From the NCBI GenBank assembly GCA_900473045.1, contig UCKS01000023.1:148840-212839 (forward strand): a DNA stretch of 64,000 bases, read 5' to 3'. Under the pieces are notes generated by a model. It had not been told where the DNA came from, searched no databases, and saw nothing but the letters and a program-made list of their open reading frames with translations. The position numbers and the translations under genes were made by a program. Of this stretch, positions 8,590 through 17,299 are shown in pieces. Each line of letters starts with the position of its first letter. Position 1 is the first letter of the stretch. This stretch comes from Hyphomicrobiales bacterium. GTDB lineage: Bacteria > Pseudomonadota > Alphaproteobacteria > Rhizobiales > Rhizobiaceae.

Positions 8590-9285
8590 ATGCTGACCGT
8601 CGATAACATCAATCTGCATTATGGCGCAGCACAAGCCCTTCGCGGCGTCTCCATCACCGCGCCGATGGGCAAGATCACCTGCGTGCTCGGCCGCAACGGC
8701 GTCGGCAAGACCAGCCTGCTTAGGGCGATCACCGGTCAGCATGGGCCGAGTGCCGGAACGATTACCTTCAACGATACCGTGCTGAACGGCATGGCGCCGT
8801 ATAACCGGGCCAAGCACGGCATCGGCTTCGTGCCGCAGGGGCGGGAAGTCTTTCCGCTTTTGACGGTCAAGGAAAATCTGGAATCGGGTTATGCGCCGGT
8901 GTCGCGTAAGGACCGGTTCATTCCCGAGGATATCTTCAATCTTTTTCCGATCCTGCGCACCATGCTCGGGCGTCGCGGTGGCGACCTGTCTGGCGGGCAG
9001 CAGCAGCAGTTGGCCATCGGTCGGGCGCTGGTGACGCGGCCGAAAATTCTGGTTCTGGACGAGCCGACCGAGGGTATCCAGCCATCGATCATCAAGGATA
9101 TCGGCCGAGCGATCCAGTATCTGCGCGATTCCACCGGCATGGCAATTCTGCTTGTGGAACAATATCTTGACTTCTGCCGTGAGCTTGCAGACCATGTCTA
9201 TATCATGGACCGCGGCGAGATTGTGCACGAAGGCCCGGCCGAAACGCTGGATACGCCGGAAGCGCGCCGCCACCTCACAGTGTGA
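8590..9285 (+). CDS. urtE: Urea ABC transporter ATP-binding protein UrtE
   Basis: This is the second ATPase of the urea importer, of LivF type and 231 residues. Walker A GRNGVGKTS is near residue 35, the signature is LSGGQQQQLAIGRAL, and Walker B is ILVLDEPTEGIQP. It is the last gene of the transporter set, and ureD begins only 6 nt after its stop, so transport and urease maturation are probably on one message. The start at 8590 has the weak site ggaagg and coincides with the beginning of homology. Confidence 0.96.
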   Translation: MLTVDNINLHYGAAQALRGVSITAPMGKITCVLGRNGVGKTSLLRAITGQHGPSAGTITFNDTVLNGMAPYNRAKHGIGFVPQGREVFPLLTVKENLESGYAPVSRKDRFIPEDIFNLFPILRTMLGRRGGDLSGGQQQQLAIGRALVTRPKILVLDEPTEGIQPSIIKDIGRAIQYLRDSTGMAILLVEQYLDFCRELADHVYIMDRGEIVHEGPAETLDTPEARRHLTV

Positions 9286-9291
9286 CATCGG

Positions 9292-10128
9292 ATGGCAATG
9301 GCTGAGGCAGCAGGGATCGCTCCGCAAAGGGCATGGGGTAAAGGGCGGCTGGTGGCAAAGCCGTTTGCGGGGCGTACCCGGCTTTCCGAATTCTACCAGG
9401 AAGGCTGTGCCAAGATCCGGTTGCCGGAGACGTTCAATGCGACGATGGAAGCCGTATTGATCAACAGCTCCGGCGGGCTGACCGGCGGCGATCATATGGA
9501 ATGGTCGTTTGTGGCGGGCGAGGGCACGCATCTCACGCTCACCACCCAGGCCTGCGAAAAAATCTACAAGGCAAGCGCCGGCACCGCTGATGTGACGGCG
9601 CAGATTTCGGTTGGGGCAGGAGCGGCGGTACACTGGCTGCCGCAGGAAACCATCCTGTTCGACCGGGCTTCGCTATCGCGCAGGCTGGAAGTCGATCTCG
9701 CCGACGGCGCAGAGTTCCTGGCTGTCGAGGCCGTGCTTCTGGGGCGCAAGGCAATGGGCGAGGCTATGCGCGACGGTCTGTTTCAGGACCGCTGGCGCAT
9801 TCGCAGGAACGGAGTTCTGTTGCATGCGGAAAATCTCCGGCTCTGCGGCGATATTGCCGGATTGACGCAGGAATTGGCGGTGCTCGGCGGACAGGTGGCT
9901 TTTGCGACGCTGTTTTATACCGGCGCTGATTGTGAGCGCCACGTGGAAAAGCTGCGCGGTCTGATCGGCGGCATTGGTGGCGGGGTGAGCCATTATCAGG
10001 TGGGGGGCGAGGACAAGCTGATTGCCCGCGTCGTTGCGCCCGATGGTTTCGCCTTGAGAAAAATTCTCATCCCGGTCATTTCGCACTTGCGCAAGGGCGC
10101 CTCTGTGCCGAAAGTCTGGAACCTGTAA
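9292..10128 (+). CDS. ureD: Urease accessory protein UreD
   Basis: UreD (UreH) is a scaffold that binds apo-urease and, with UreF and UreG, helps deliver nickel and carbamylate the active-site lysine. The 278-residue product shows the family features [31 protein letters not shown] and [11 protein letters not shown]. It follows urtE by 6 nt and precedes ureA by 26 nt. A second in-frame ATG occurs two codons later, so the exact start is uncertain by two residues. Confidence 0.96.
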   Translation: MAMAEAAGIAPQRAWGKGRLVAKPFAGRTRLSEFYQEGCAKIRLPETFNATMEAVLINSSGGLTGGDHMEWSFVAGEGTHLTLTTQACEKIYKASAGTADVTAQISVGAGAAVHWLPQETILFDRASLSRRLEVDLADGAEFLAVEAVLLGRKAMGEAMRDGLFQDRWRIRRNGVLLHAENLRLCGDIAGLTQELAVLGGQVAFATLFYTGADCERHVEKLRGLIGGIGGGVSHYQVGGEDKLIARVVAPDGFALRKILIPVISHLRKGASVPKVWNL

Positions 10129-10154
10129 TCGACACGCAATCCTGGTGACCGCGC

Positions 10155-10457
10155 ATGAACCTGACACCCCGTGAAAAAGACAAACTGCTGATTTCAATGG
10201 CGGCGATGGTCGCCCGCCGGCGGCTGGAGCGCGGCGTCAAGCTCAATCATCCCGAAGCGATCGCGCTGATTACCGATTTTGTCGTCGAAGGAGCCCGCGA
10301 CGGACGCTCGGTGCCGGACCTGATGGAGGCCGGCGCTCATGTCATTACCCGTGCACAGGTGATGGAGGGAATACCCGAGATGATTCACGACATCCAGATC
10401 GAGGCGACCTTTCCCGACGGCACCAAGCTGGTCACCGTCCACGAGCCTATTCGCTGA
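10155..10457 (+). CDS. ureA: Urease gamma subunit UreA
   Basis: This is the small gamma subunit of the three-subunit bacterial urease. It is 100 residues long, the usual size, and begins [20 protein letters not shown] with the conserved [21 protein letters not shown] segment. It pairs with ureB and ureC downstream. The DUF1272 gene starts 10 nt after it and separates it from ureB. Confidence 0.98.
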   Translation: MNLTPREKDKLLISMAAMVARRRLERGVKLNHPEAIALITDFVVEGARDGRSVPDLMEAGAHVITRAQVMEGIPEMIHDIQIEATFPDGTKLVTVHEPIR

Positions 10458-10467
10458 GGAGCGCGCC

Positions 10468-10722
10468 ATGCTGCAACTGAGACCCAACTGCGAATGCTGC
10501 AACAAGGACCTGCCGCCTGGCAGCCGCGAAGCGATGATCTGCAGCTTCGAATGCACGTTCTGCACGCAATGCGTTTCCGAGGTTCTCGACGGTCAATGCC
10601 CGAACTGCGGCGGTGAACTCGTCCGCCGCCCGGTGCGCCCCGCTGCCAAGCTCGGCAAGTTTCCGGCATCCACTGATCGGGTTTTGAAGGCCGATGGCTG
10701 TGCGCCGATCAAGGCTGCGTAG
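10468..10722 (+). CDS. DUF1272 cysteine-rich small protein
   Basis: This 84-residue protein carries paired cysteines typical of DUF1272: CECC near the start, [12 protein letters not shown] in the middle and [12 protein letters not shown] near the end. They probably bind one or two zinc ions. DUF1272 proteins are of unknown function. The gene lies between ureA and ureB on the same strand with short gaps, so it is made with urease. A role in metal handling or assembly is only an inference from position. The start follows ggagcgcgcc. Confidence 0.85.
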   Translation: MLQLRPNCECCNKDLPPGSREAMICSFECTFCTQCVSEVLDGQCPNCGGELVRRPVRPAAKLGKFPASTDRVLKADGCAPIKAA

Positions 10723-10739
10723 ATAGGAGAGACGATACG

Positions 10740-11045
10740 ATGATCCCCGGTGAAATCATTGCGGCAAGCGGCGATATCGAGCTGAATGTTGGGCTGGAAA
10801 CGGTGTCGCTGGAGGTCTCCAACAGCGGCGACCGGCCGGTGCAGGTGGGCAGCCACTATCATTTTGCCGAGACCAATGCCGCCCTGTTGTTCGACCGCGC
10901 AGTGGCACATGGAATGCGCCTCGATATTCCGGCGGGAACGGCTGTCCGTTTCGAACCCGGCCAGACCCGCAGCGTCACGCTCATTCCCTTTGCAGGAAAG
11001 CGGGAGGTCTATGGTTTCCGCCAGAAGGTCATGGGGAAGTTATGA
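10740..11045 (+). CDS. ureB: Urease beta subunit UreB
   Basis: This is the beta subunit of urease, 101 residues. It contains the conserved [18 protein letters not shown] start, [14 protein letters not shown], the [15 protein letters not shown] region and the KREVYGF end. It is the standard length for separate UreB proteins. An in-frame ribosome site ggagag lies upstream. A GT29-like gene follows within about 50 nt, before ureC. Confidence 0.98.
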   Translation: MIPGEIIAASGDIELNVGLETVSLEVSNSGDRPVQVGSHYHFAETNAALLFDRAVAHGMRLDIPAGTAVRFEPGQTRSVTLIPFAGKREVYGFRQKVMGKL

Positions 11046-11097
11046 GCCGGCGGCTTCTCGCGGGGCGGACGTCCTCCGGTTTGAAACCGAGGTGCCC

Positions 11098-11748
11098 GTG
11101 ACGGCAGGCCGGACCATCATGATCGTTGGCAATGGCCCGGTACTGGACGGTGCTGCTGCGGTTATCGACGCTGCCGATCTGGTCATCCGCTTCAACGATT
11201 GCCGTTCGTGCGGTGCGGGGGGGAGGAAGACGGATATCGTTGCGGTCTGCAATACCGGGCGCCCGGCGCTGGCGATGCTGGGTGGCGGTGCGTGGAAGGC
11301 GAATGCGGCGGTGCGGCAAGCAAGCCGGATCTGGTGTGTTCGCGATGCCGGGAAATTTGAGACGTTGCGGCCGCACCTGGCCATCACGCATCCGGATCTC
11401 GACGATCTTTGCGACGACTATACCGATGGTTTTCGCGCCTTTGCCAAGGCGACCGGCCGCACCTTCCACACGGTTCCGGCCTCCACGCATGAGCGTGTCG
11501 ATGCCGGGCTGAAACAGTTCGATGTGGGTGCCTATGTCGTGCCGAGCAGCGGCCTGATTGCGATTGCTGAAGTGCTGGAACATTGGCAGCGGCCGGGCGA
11601 TTGTGTGGTGCTTGCTGGGTTTGGCCATGCCGGCTGGGAATGGCACCCGTTCGCGGCTGAGCGCCGCTATGTCGATGACCTGATTTCCATGGGGCGGCTC
11701 TTTCGCCTCGACCAGACGACTTTATCCGCCTTTGCTCAGGGAGCCTGA
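11098..11748 (+). CDS. GT29 (sialyltransferase)-like protein of the urease operon
   Basis: This product of about 216 residues has features of the glycosyltransferase family 29 fold. They are [11 protein letters not shown] near the start, the VIRFNDC motif about 30 residues later, and a C-terminal [11 protein letters not shown] followed by [16 protein letters not shown]. In rhizobia, relatives at this position carry the name urease operon accessory protein, without a proven role. The start is taken as GTG 11098 because GAGG lies 5 nt before it; ATG 11119 is an alternative. It is followed 5 nt later by ureC, so it is co-expressed with urease. A glycan or nucleotide-sugar activity is unproven. 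Confidence 0.75.
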   Translation: MTAGRTIMIVGNGPVLDGAAAVIDAADLVIRFNDCRSCGAGGRKTDIVAVCNTGRPALAMLGGGAWKANAAVRQASRIWCVRDAGKFETLRPHLAITHPDLDDLCDDYTDGFRAFAKATGRTFHTVPASTHERVDAGLKQFDVGAYVVPSSGLIAIAEVLEHWQRPGDCVVLAGFGHAGWEWHPFAAERRYVDDLISMGRLFRLDQTTLSAFAQGA

Positions 11749-11753
11749 TCACC

Positions 11754-13463
11754 ATGTCCTATAAAATGTCGCGCGCGGCCTATGCCAGCATGTTCGGCCC
11801 CACCACCGGCGACAAGGTTCGGCTGGCCGACACCGAGCTGTTCATCGAGGTGGAGAAGGATTTCACCACCTATGGCGACGAGGTGAAATTCGGCGGCGGC
11901 AAGGTCATTCGCGATGGCATGGGGCAAAGTCAGGCGACGCGGGCGCAAGGGGCGGTCGATACCGTCATCACCAACGCGCTGATCGTTGATCACACAGGCA
12001 TCGTCAAGGCCGATATCGGTCTGAAAAACGGCCGGATCGCTGCGATCGGCAAGGCCGGCAATCCGGATACGCAGCCGGGCGTGACCATCATCGTCGGCCC
12101 TTCGACTGAGGTGATCGCCGGCGAGGGCAAGATCGTCACGGCTGGCGGCATGGATGCGCATATCCATTTCATCTGCCCACAGCAGATCGAAGAGGCGCTG
12201 ATGTCGGGGATCACCACCATGCTCGGCGGCGGCTCCGGCCCCGCGCATGGCACGCTGGCGACCACCTGCACTGGCGCCTGGCATATTGAGCGGATGATCG
12301 AGAGTTTCGACGGTTTTCCGATGAACCTGGCGCTGGCCGGCAAAGGCAATGCCTCGCTGCCTGCACCGCTGGAAGAAATGATTCTTGCCGGGGCCTCTAG
12401 CCTGAAGCTGCACGAGGACTGGGGCACGACGCCGGCCGCCATCGACAATTGCCTGTCGGTCGCCGATGCCTTTGACGTGCAGGTGATGATCCATACCGAC
12501 ACCCTGAACGAAAGCGGTTTTGTCGAGGATACGATCGACGCCATCAAGGGACGTACGATCCATGCCTTTCATACCGAAGGAGCTGGCGGCGGCCATGCGC
12601 CTGACATCATCAAGATCTGCGGCCAGTCGAACGTCATCCCGTCTTCGACCAACCCGACCCGGCCCTACACGATCAACACGCTGGCCGAGCATCTCGACAT
12701 GCTGATGGTGTGCCATCACCTGTCGCCGTCCATCCCCGAAGACATCGCCTTTGCCGAAAGCCGCATCCGCAAGGAAACCATCGCGGCCGAAGACATCCTG
12801 CACGATATCGGTGCCTTTTCGATCATTTCCTCCGACAGCCAGGCGATGGGCCGCGTCGGGGAGGTGGCGATCCGCACCTGGCAGACCGCCGACAAGATGA
12901 AGCGGCAACGGGGCCGTCTGGCGCAGGAAACCGGCGACAACGACAATTTCCGTGTCCGGCGCTACATTGCCAAATACACGATCAACCCCGCGATCGCGCA
13001 GGGGCTTTCCCACGAAATCGGCTCGATCGAACCCGGCAAGCGCGCCGATCTGGTGATCTGGAACCCCGCCTTCTTTGGCGTGAAACCCGATATGGTCATT
13101 CTCGGCGGCATGATCGCGGCCGCCCCGATGGGCGATCCCAATGCCTCGATCCCGACGCCGCAGCCGGTGCATTACCGGCAGATGTTCGGTGCGTTCGGCA
13201 AGGCACGGACGAATTCCTCAGTCACCTTCGTGTCGCAGGCGTCGCTCGATGGCGGCTTGCAGGCGCGCCTCGGCGTCGCCAAGCAACTGATCGCGGTGAA
13301 AAACACCCGCGGCGGCATCAGCAAGGCCTCGATGATCCACAACAGCCTGACGCCGCATATCGAAGTCGATCCGGAAACCTACGAGGTCCGCGCCGATGGT
13401 GAGCTGCTGACCTGCGAACCTGCAACCGTCTTGCCGATGGCGCAGCGCTATTTCATGTTCTAG
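11754..13463 (+). CDS. ureC: Urease alpha subunit UreC
   Basis: This is the catalytic subunit of urease, which hydrolyses urea to ammonia and carbamate at a di-nickel site. All key residues are visible: His136 and His138 (AHIHF), the carbamylated Lys218 (SLKLHEDWG), His247 (MIHTDTLNE), His273 ([11 protein letters not shown]), Cys320 and His321 of the flap ([13 protein letters not shown]), and Asp361 (SSDSQAMGR). The length of 569 residues is normal. It lies 5 nt after the GT29-like gene. UreE, UreF and UreG downstream complete the maturation set. Confidence 0.99.
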   Translation: MSYKMSRAAYASMFGPTTGDKVRLADTELFIEVEKDFTTYGDEVKFGGGKVIRDGMGQSQATRAQGAVDTVITNALIVDHTGIVKADIGLKNGRIAAIGKAGNPDTQPGVTIIVGPSTEVIAGEGKIVTAGGMDAHIHFICPQQIEEALMSGITTMLGGGSGPAHGTLATTCTGAWHIERMIESFDGFPMNLALAGKGNASLPAPLEEMILAGASSLKLHEDWGTTPAAIDNCLSVADAFDVQVMIHTDTLNESGFVEDTIDAIKGRTIHAFHTEGAGGGHAPDIIKICGQSNVIPSSTNPTRPYTINTLAEHLDMLMVCHHLSPSIPEDIAFAESRIRKETIAAEDILHDIGAFSIISSDSQAMGRVGEVAIRTWQTADKMKRQRGRLAQETGDNDNFRVRRYIAKYTINPAIAQGLSHEIGSIEPGKRADLVIWNPAFFGVKPDMVILGGMIAAAPMGDPNASIPTPQPVHYRQMFGAFGKARTNSSVTFVSQASLDGGLQARLGVAKQLIAVKNTRGGISKASMIHNSLTPHIEVDPETYEVRADGELLTCEPATVLPMAQRYFMF

Positions 13464-13491
13464 CGCGGTTGTTGATCGAGAAAGAATTCTG

Positions 13492-14172
13492 ATGTCCTGG
13501 AGACGGCCCTTGCGCTGGCTGGTTGCCGCCGTTTTCACGGCGGCTTTTGCCGTGGTTGCCGGGGCGTTCGTGCCTCGGCCTTTATGGCCAGGGGCGAAGC
13601 CCGATACGGTGATGGGGGAGAGGCATCGAATCCTCGTGCTGGCCAATCCCATCCACACCGATATCGCCATTCCCATCGATGCAGAAACGCTGACACGCTT
13701 TCCGTTTCTCGGCGAAAGCGGCATGCCGGTTGCACATCCGGATGCGCGCTGGCTGGTTTTCGGCTGGGGCGGGCGGGCGTTCTATATCGAAACCCCGGCG
13801 TGGTCGGAGCTGAAACCGATGCCATTATTCAAGGCGCTGACGCTTGATCGTTCGGTCATCCATGCCGATGTGGGCGGCGATATTGTCGAGCCTGCGGATC
13901 ACGTTGCGGGCTTTGAGATCGGGCCGGAGGAATACGAACGGCTGCTGTCCTTCATTGAGGCAAGCTTTAGCCGCACCGATGCGCAGGTCCAGCTGATCCC
14001 GGATGCGGCCTATGGACAGAACGATCGTTTTTTTGAAGCCAATGGCTGGTTCAGCGCAGTCATGGGCTGCAATACCTGGACGGCCAAGGCGCTTCGCGAG
14101 GCAGGGTTGCGGACGGGGTGGTGGAACCCGTTGCCGGTCTCCCTGTCAGCATCGCTCGCGCTCTATAATTGA
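13492..14172 (+). CDS. TIGR02117/DUF2459 family protein, urease-linked
   Basis: This 226-residue protein belongs to the family first named for its location in urease regions (TIGR02117, DUF2459). An N-terminal hydrophobic segment of about 20 residues (after MSWRRPLRWL) suggests export or membrane anchoring. The family motifs HTDIAIPID, FGWGGRAFYIETPAW and the C-terminal MGCNTWTAKALREAGL are present. The function is unknown. The conserved His, Asp and Cys residues are compatible with a papain-like hydrolase, but that is speculative. It starts 28 nt after ureC. Confidence 0.8.
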   Translation: MSWRRPLRWLVAAVFTAAFAVVAGAFVPRPLWPGAKPDTVMGERHRILVLANPIHTDIAIPIDAETLTRFPFLGESGMPVAHPDARWLVFGWGGRAFYIETPAWSELKPMPLFKALTLDRSVIHADVGGDIVEPADHVAGFEIGPEEYERLLSFIEASFSRTDAQVQLIPDAAYGQNDRFFEANGWFSAVMGCNTWTAKALREAGLRTGWWNPLPVSLSASLALYN

Positions 14173-14357
14173 AATGATTGACTTTTTGTCGCAGGTGCAG
14201 GCATGCGCAAAGCGCAGGTCAGCCATGCACGGAGCCTTTTTCGCCGACTTTATGCTGCATGGCAGCACGGAATGTTGTAAAAAGAACCTCACCTCCTGTG
14301 CCGGGCTCCTCCCAAGACCTGCCGCGCAGGGCGTTGGTTTTTCAAGGAGTTTTCATC

Positions 14358-14900
14358 ATGATCATTGGCAGAAAAGTGCCGTCCGTTACCTTCCGTACGC
14401 GCGTTCGCGACGAAGCTGTTGGCGGTGCCAATCCATTCCGTTGGCAGGACGTTTCGTCCGCTGACTATTTCGGCGGCAAGCGCGTCATCCTGTTTTCATT
14501 GCCGGGCGCCTTCACGCCGACCTGCTCGACGTTCCAGCTTCCCGACTTCGAAAAGCTGACAGCTGATTTCCGTGCCGAGGGCATCGACGAGATCTACTGC
14601 ATCTCCGTCAACGATGCCTTCGTCATGAATGCCTGGGGCAAGTCGCAGAACCTCGAAAACGTCAAGCTGATCCCGGATGGCTCCGGCGAGTTCACCCGCA
14701 AGATGGGCATGCTGGTTTCCAAGGACAATCTCGGCTTCGGCATGCGCTCCTGGCGTTATGCTGCCGTCATCAATGACGGCGTCGTCGAGCAGTGGTTCGA
14801 GGAAGAAGGCTATTGCGACAATGCCGACAGCGACCCGTACGGCGTCTCGTCGCCGCAGAACATTCTCGGCGCGCTGCAATCGGAAAAGATCGCTGCCTGA
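14358..14900 (+). CDS. Peroxiredoxin (Prx5-type, AhpC/TSA superfamily)
   Basis: This is a thiol peroxidase of 180 residues that reduces hydrogen peroxide and organic peroxides. The peroxidatic cysteine is in PGAFTPTCSTFQLPDF, and the Prx5-type YCISVNDAFVMNAWG region follows. The start at 14358 has an ideal aaggag site 8 nt before it; open frame upstream has no support. It has its own 185 bp upstream gap and a perfect terminator behind it, so it is probably a separate transcription unit placed inside the urease cluster. Confidence 0.93.
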   Translation: MIIGRKVPSVTFRTRVRDEAVGGANPFRWQDVSSADYFGGKRVILFSLPGAFTPTCSTFQLPDFEKLTADFRAEGIDEIYCISVNDAFVMNAWGKSQNLENVKLIPDGSGEFTRKMGMLVSKDNLGFGMRSWRYAAVINDGVVEQWFEEEGYCDNADSDPYGVSSPQNILGALQSEKIAA

Positions 14901-14925
14901 TTTCAGGCCCGTGTGATTTTCATGA

Positions 14926-14967
14926 AATCCGGCGCCGGGCCTGTTTGGTCTGGCGCCGGATTTTTTT
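14926..14967 (+). terminator. Rho-independent terminator after the peroxiredoxin gene
   Basis: Arms AATCCGGCGCC (14926-14936) and GGCGCCGGATT (14952-14962) form a perfect 11-bp stem with a 15-nt loop. The second arm runs directly into a tract of seven T (14961-14967). It separates the ureC side from ureEFG. Confidence 0.92.
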
Positions 14968-15006
14968 GTTGTTACAGTGGCATGAATGAATTTGAAGGCT
15001 TGCTGA

Positions 15007-15489
15007 ATGCCCTATCGCTCGACTGAAATCCTGTCGCCCGGCCCGGCTGGCATCACACCGCTTCACACCATTGCGCTCGCCCACGACCAGCGGCATCTGC
15101 GCCGCAAATTGCTGCATCTCGACAATGACGATGTGGTGATGCTCGATCTCAAGGAAGCCGTCCTGCTGGCCGATGGCGACCTCCTGGTGCTCGATACCGG
15201 CGACCATGTGCGCATCGCGGCCGTCGCTGAACCGCTCTACGATATCCGTCCGCGCGATCCGCTCCACCTGATCGAACTCGCCTGGCATCTCGGCAACCGG
15301 CATCTGGCCGCCGAAATCCGGCTCGACCGGATTTTGATCCTGCGCGATCCGGTGATCAAGGCGATGCTGGAAGGCTTGGGGGCGACGGTGGGGGAGGTCA
15401 CGGAACCCTTTCAGCCGATGCGTGGTGCCTATCATGGTTCGGGTGGGCATTCGCATGGACATGGCGGCCACCATCACGCCCATGACTGA
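15007..15489 (+). CDS. ureE: Urease nickel chaperone UreE
   Basis: UreE carries nickel to the UreDFG-urease complex. The 160-residue product has the UreE core ([25 protein letters not shown], then [14 protein letters not shown] with the conserved nickel-binding HLGNRH). A C-terminal histidine-rich tail has about nine His between residues 142 and 160 and should bind several metal ions. The last 8 nt overlap ureF. Because a terminator lies just upstream, ureE needs its own promoter or read-through from the front of the cluster. Confidence 0.96.
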   Translation: MPYRSTEILSPGPAGITPLHTIALAHDQRHLRRKLLHLDNDDVVMLDLKEAVLLADGDLLVLDTGDHVRIAAVAEPLYDIRPRDPLHLIELAWHLGNRHLAAEIRLDRILILRDPVIKAMLEGLGATVGEVTEPFQPMRGAYHGSGGHSHGHGGHHHAHD

Positions 15490-16153
15490 CCGGGCCGGCA
15501 TCCAGGCATTGCTTCGGCTGGTGACATGGATGTCGCCAGCTTTTCCGGTGGGCGCGTTTTCCTATTCCAATGGGCTTGAGCAGGCCGTTCATGATGGTCT
15601 GGTCACCGACGCGCCGGGGCTTGCCCGGTGGCTGCAGGCGCTGATCGAGCATGGGTCGAGCTGGAACGACGCCGTGCTTTTGGCCGAGTGTTATTCTGCC
15701 TGTGGCGACGCGCCCAGACTTGCAGCGGCGCGGCAACTGGCGGAAGCGCTGGCAGGATCGCGCGAGCGTCATATGGAAACGATGCTGCAGGGTGAGGCGT
15801 TCCTGACGGCGGCTGCCCATTGGCCACATCCGGTTCTGGAAACGCTCACGGGTGTTGTTGCTTATCCCGTGGCAATCGGCGCGGTTGCTGGCGCGCATCG
15901 CACCGGGCTGGAGCCGGCGCTGGCAGCCTATCTGCATGCCACAGCCTCCAGCTTCGTCTCCGTCGCGATCCGTTGCGGTGTCATGGGTCAGACGCAGGGC
16001 GTCGGCGTTCTGGTCGCCCTTGAGCCGATCATTGCCGAGACGGCAGTCAAGGCTTCGCAGAGCACGCTGGACGACCTAGGCTCGGCAACCATCACGGCCG
16101 ATATTTCGGCGCTGCGCCATGAGACTTTGCATTCGAGATTGTTTCGATCATGA
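15482..16153 (+). CDS. ureF: Urease accessory protein UreF
   Basis: UreF binds UreD and regulates the UreG GTPase during nickel insertion. The 223-residue product shows [24 protein letters not shown] near the N-terminus, a hallmark of the family, and [13 protein letters not shown] near the C-terminus. The ATG at 15482 overlaps the end of ureE by 8 nt. An upstream in-frame ATG would extend the protein into the His-tail coding region of ureE and is not supported. The 3' end overlaps the next gene by ATGA. Confidence 0.96.
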   Translation: MTDRAGIQALLRLVTWMSPAFPVGAFSYSNGLEQAVHDGLVTDAPGLARWLQALIEHGSSWNDAVLLAECYSACGDAPRLAAARQLAEALAGSRERHMETMLQGEAFLTAAAHWPHPVLETLTGVVAYPVAIGAVAGAHRTGLEPALAAYLHATASSFVSVAIRCGVMGQTQGVGVLVALEPIIAETAVKASQSTLDDLGSATITADISALRHETLHSRLFRS

Positions 16154-16617
16154 CGCCTGTTGCTGGATATTTTGCTGTCGTCGTCACCTTCGCGCTCGCG
16201 GTAGCCCTCTTTCCAGCACTCGTTGTCGGGCTCCGTCCCCTTGGATTTTCCCCTTTGCGCGTTGAAAGTGAAATCCTGCGCTTTATTACGGGCGTCAACA
16301 TTTGGAATGATGATCGGAGTGACGGGTTTTCTCTGAAAACTTCGGTTTTGCCGCTGGTCGCCGGCATGCTTCTTTTCGGATTTTGGACGGCATGCAAGCT
16401 GACTGGACTGGTTGAAGTGCCGACGAAGCCCGCCATCACTGGGGCCTTTTTCGCAGCCTTGTTTTTGCTCAGGGCCATACTTGGTCTGATGGAAGGGTTC
16501 TCGCAATTTTATGTGCCGGAGAAGCCCAGCAATTTTCTTGATCGCAACATCATGTCTCCGATATTTCTCCTTCTTGGTCTTTGTTTCATTATCATTACGA
16601 TTGGAAGCGCCTCATGA
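16150..16617 (+). CDS. Small integral membrane protein between ureF and ureG
   Basis: This 155-residue protein has four predicted membrane segments: near residues 5-28, 57-75, 88-105 and 137-153. It is of unknown function. The C-terminal [15 protein letters not shown] recalls DUF3995-type membrane proteins, but the match is weak. It overlaps ureF and ureG by ATGA on each side, so it is translated together with them. Its codon use is looser and AT-richer than its neighbours. The protein does not look like a nickel permease (no HX4DH-type motif). Confidence 0.7.
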   Translation: MTPVAGYFAVVVTFALAVALFPALVVGLRPLGFSPLRVESEILRFITGVNIWNDDRSDGFSLKTSVLPLVAGMLLFGFWTACKLTGLVEVPTKPAITGAFFAALFLLRAILGLMEGFSQFYVPEKPSNFLDRNIMSPIFLLLGLCFIIITIGSAS

Positions 16618-17225
16618 AATCTGCCAATGGTCCCCTTCGCGTCGGCATCGGCGGTCCGGTCGGTTCCGGCAAGACGGCGCTGACCGACAAGCTCTGCAAG
16701 GCGATGCGCGACCACTATTCTGTCGCCGTCGTCACCAACGATATCTACACCAAGGAAGATGCCGAGGCGCTGGTACGAATGCAGGCGCTGCCATCGGACC
16801 GCATCGTCGGCGTTGAAACCGGCGGCTGCCCGCACACGGCAATCCGCGAAGATGCGACGATCAACCTGCAGGCCATTGCCGAGCTCAATCGCCGCATTCC
16901 CGATCTCGACGTCATCTTCATCGAATCCGGCGGCGACAATCTCGCCGCAACCTTTTCGCCCGATCTCGCCGATATCACCATCTATGTGATCTCCGTCTGC
17001 CAGGGCGAGGAAATCCCGCGCAAGGGTGGGCCGGCGATCACCCGTTCGGATCTGTTGGTGATCAACAAGAAGGACCTAGCGCCCTATGTCGGCGCCGATC
17101 TCGATGTCATGGAACGTGATGCCAGCCGCATGCGCGCCGATCGCCCGTTCGTCTTCTCCGACATGAAACGCGGCGAGGGCGTCGAGACGATCGTCGATTT
17201 CCTGAGGGTCGAAGGCGGGCTGTAA
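16614..17225 (+). CDS. ureG: Urease accessory GTPase UreG
   Basis: UreG is the SIMIBI-class GTPase that powers nickel delivery to urease. The 203-residue product has the P-loop [11 protein letters not shown] near residue 12, the metal-binding CPH motif in [30 protein letters not shown] and the guanine-specifying NKKDLAP. The ATG at 16614 overlaps the preceding membrane-protein stop; 11 upstream codons are open but lack homology. It is the last gene of the urease cluster and is followed by a strong terminator. Confidence 0.98.
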   Translation: MKSANGPLRVGIGGPVGSGKTALTDKLCKAMRDHYSVAVVTNDIYTKEDAEALVRMQALPSDRIVGVETGGCPHTAIREDATINLQAIAELNRRIPDLDVIFIESGGDNLAATFSPDLADITIYVISVCQGEEIPRKGGPAITRSDLLVINKKDLAPYVGADLDVMERDASRMRADRPFVFSDMKRGEGVETIVDFLRVEGGL

Positions 17226-17243
17226 AAGGCAATCCCCACGACG

Positions 17244-17282
17244 AAAAAGCCCGGCCGCATCCTTGACGGGGCCGGGCTTTTT
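17244..17282. terminator. Bidirectional terminator between ureG and the RND operon
   Basis: Arms AAAAAGCCCGGCC (17244-17256) and GGCCGGGCTTTTT (17270-17282) form a 13-bp stem with A and T tracts on both sides. It can end transcription of ureG on the plus strand and of the RND pump gene on the minus strand. Confidence 0.9.
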
Positions 17283-17299
17283 CATGTGGATGCGAAGAC

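Noticed and set aside
11736..13172. 478-codon minus-strand open frame over ureC
   Set aside because: Antisense to the urease alpha subunit, with no domain visible.
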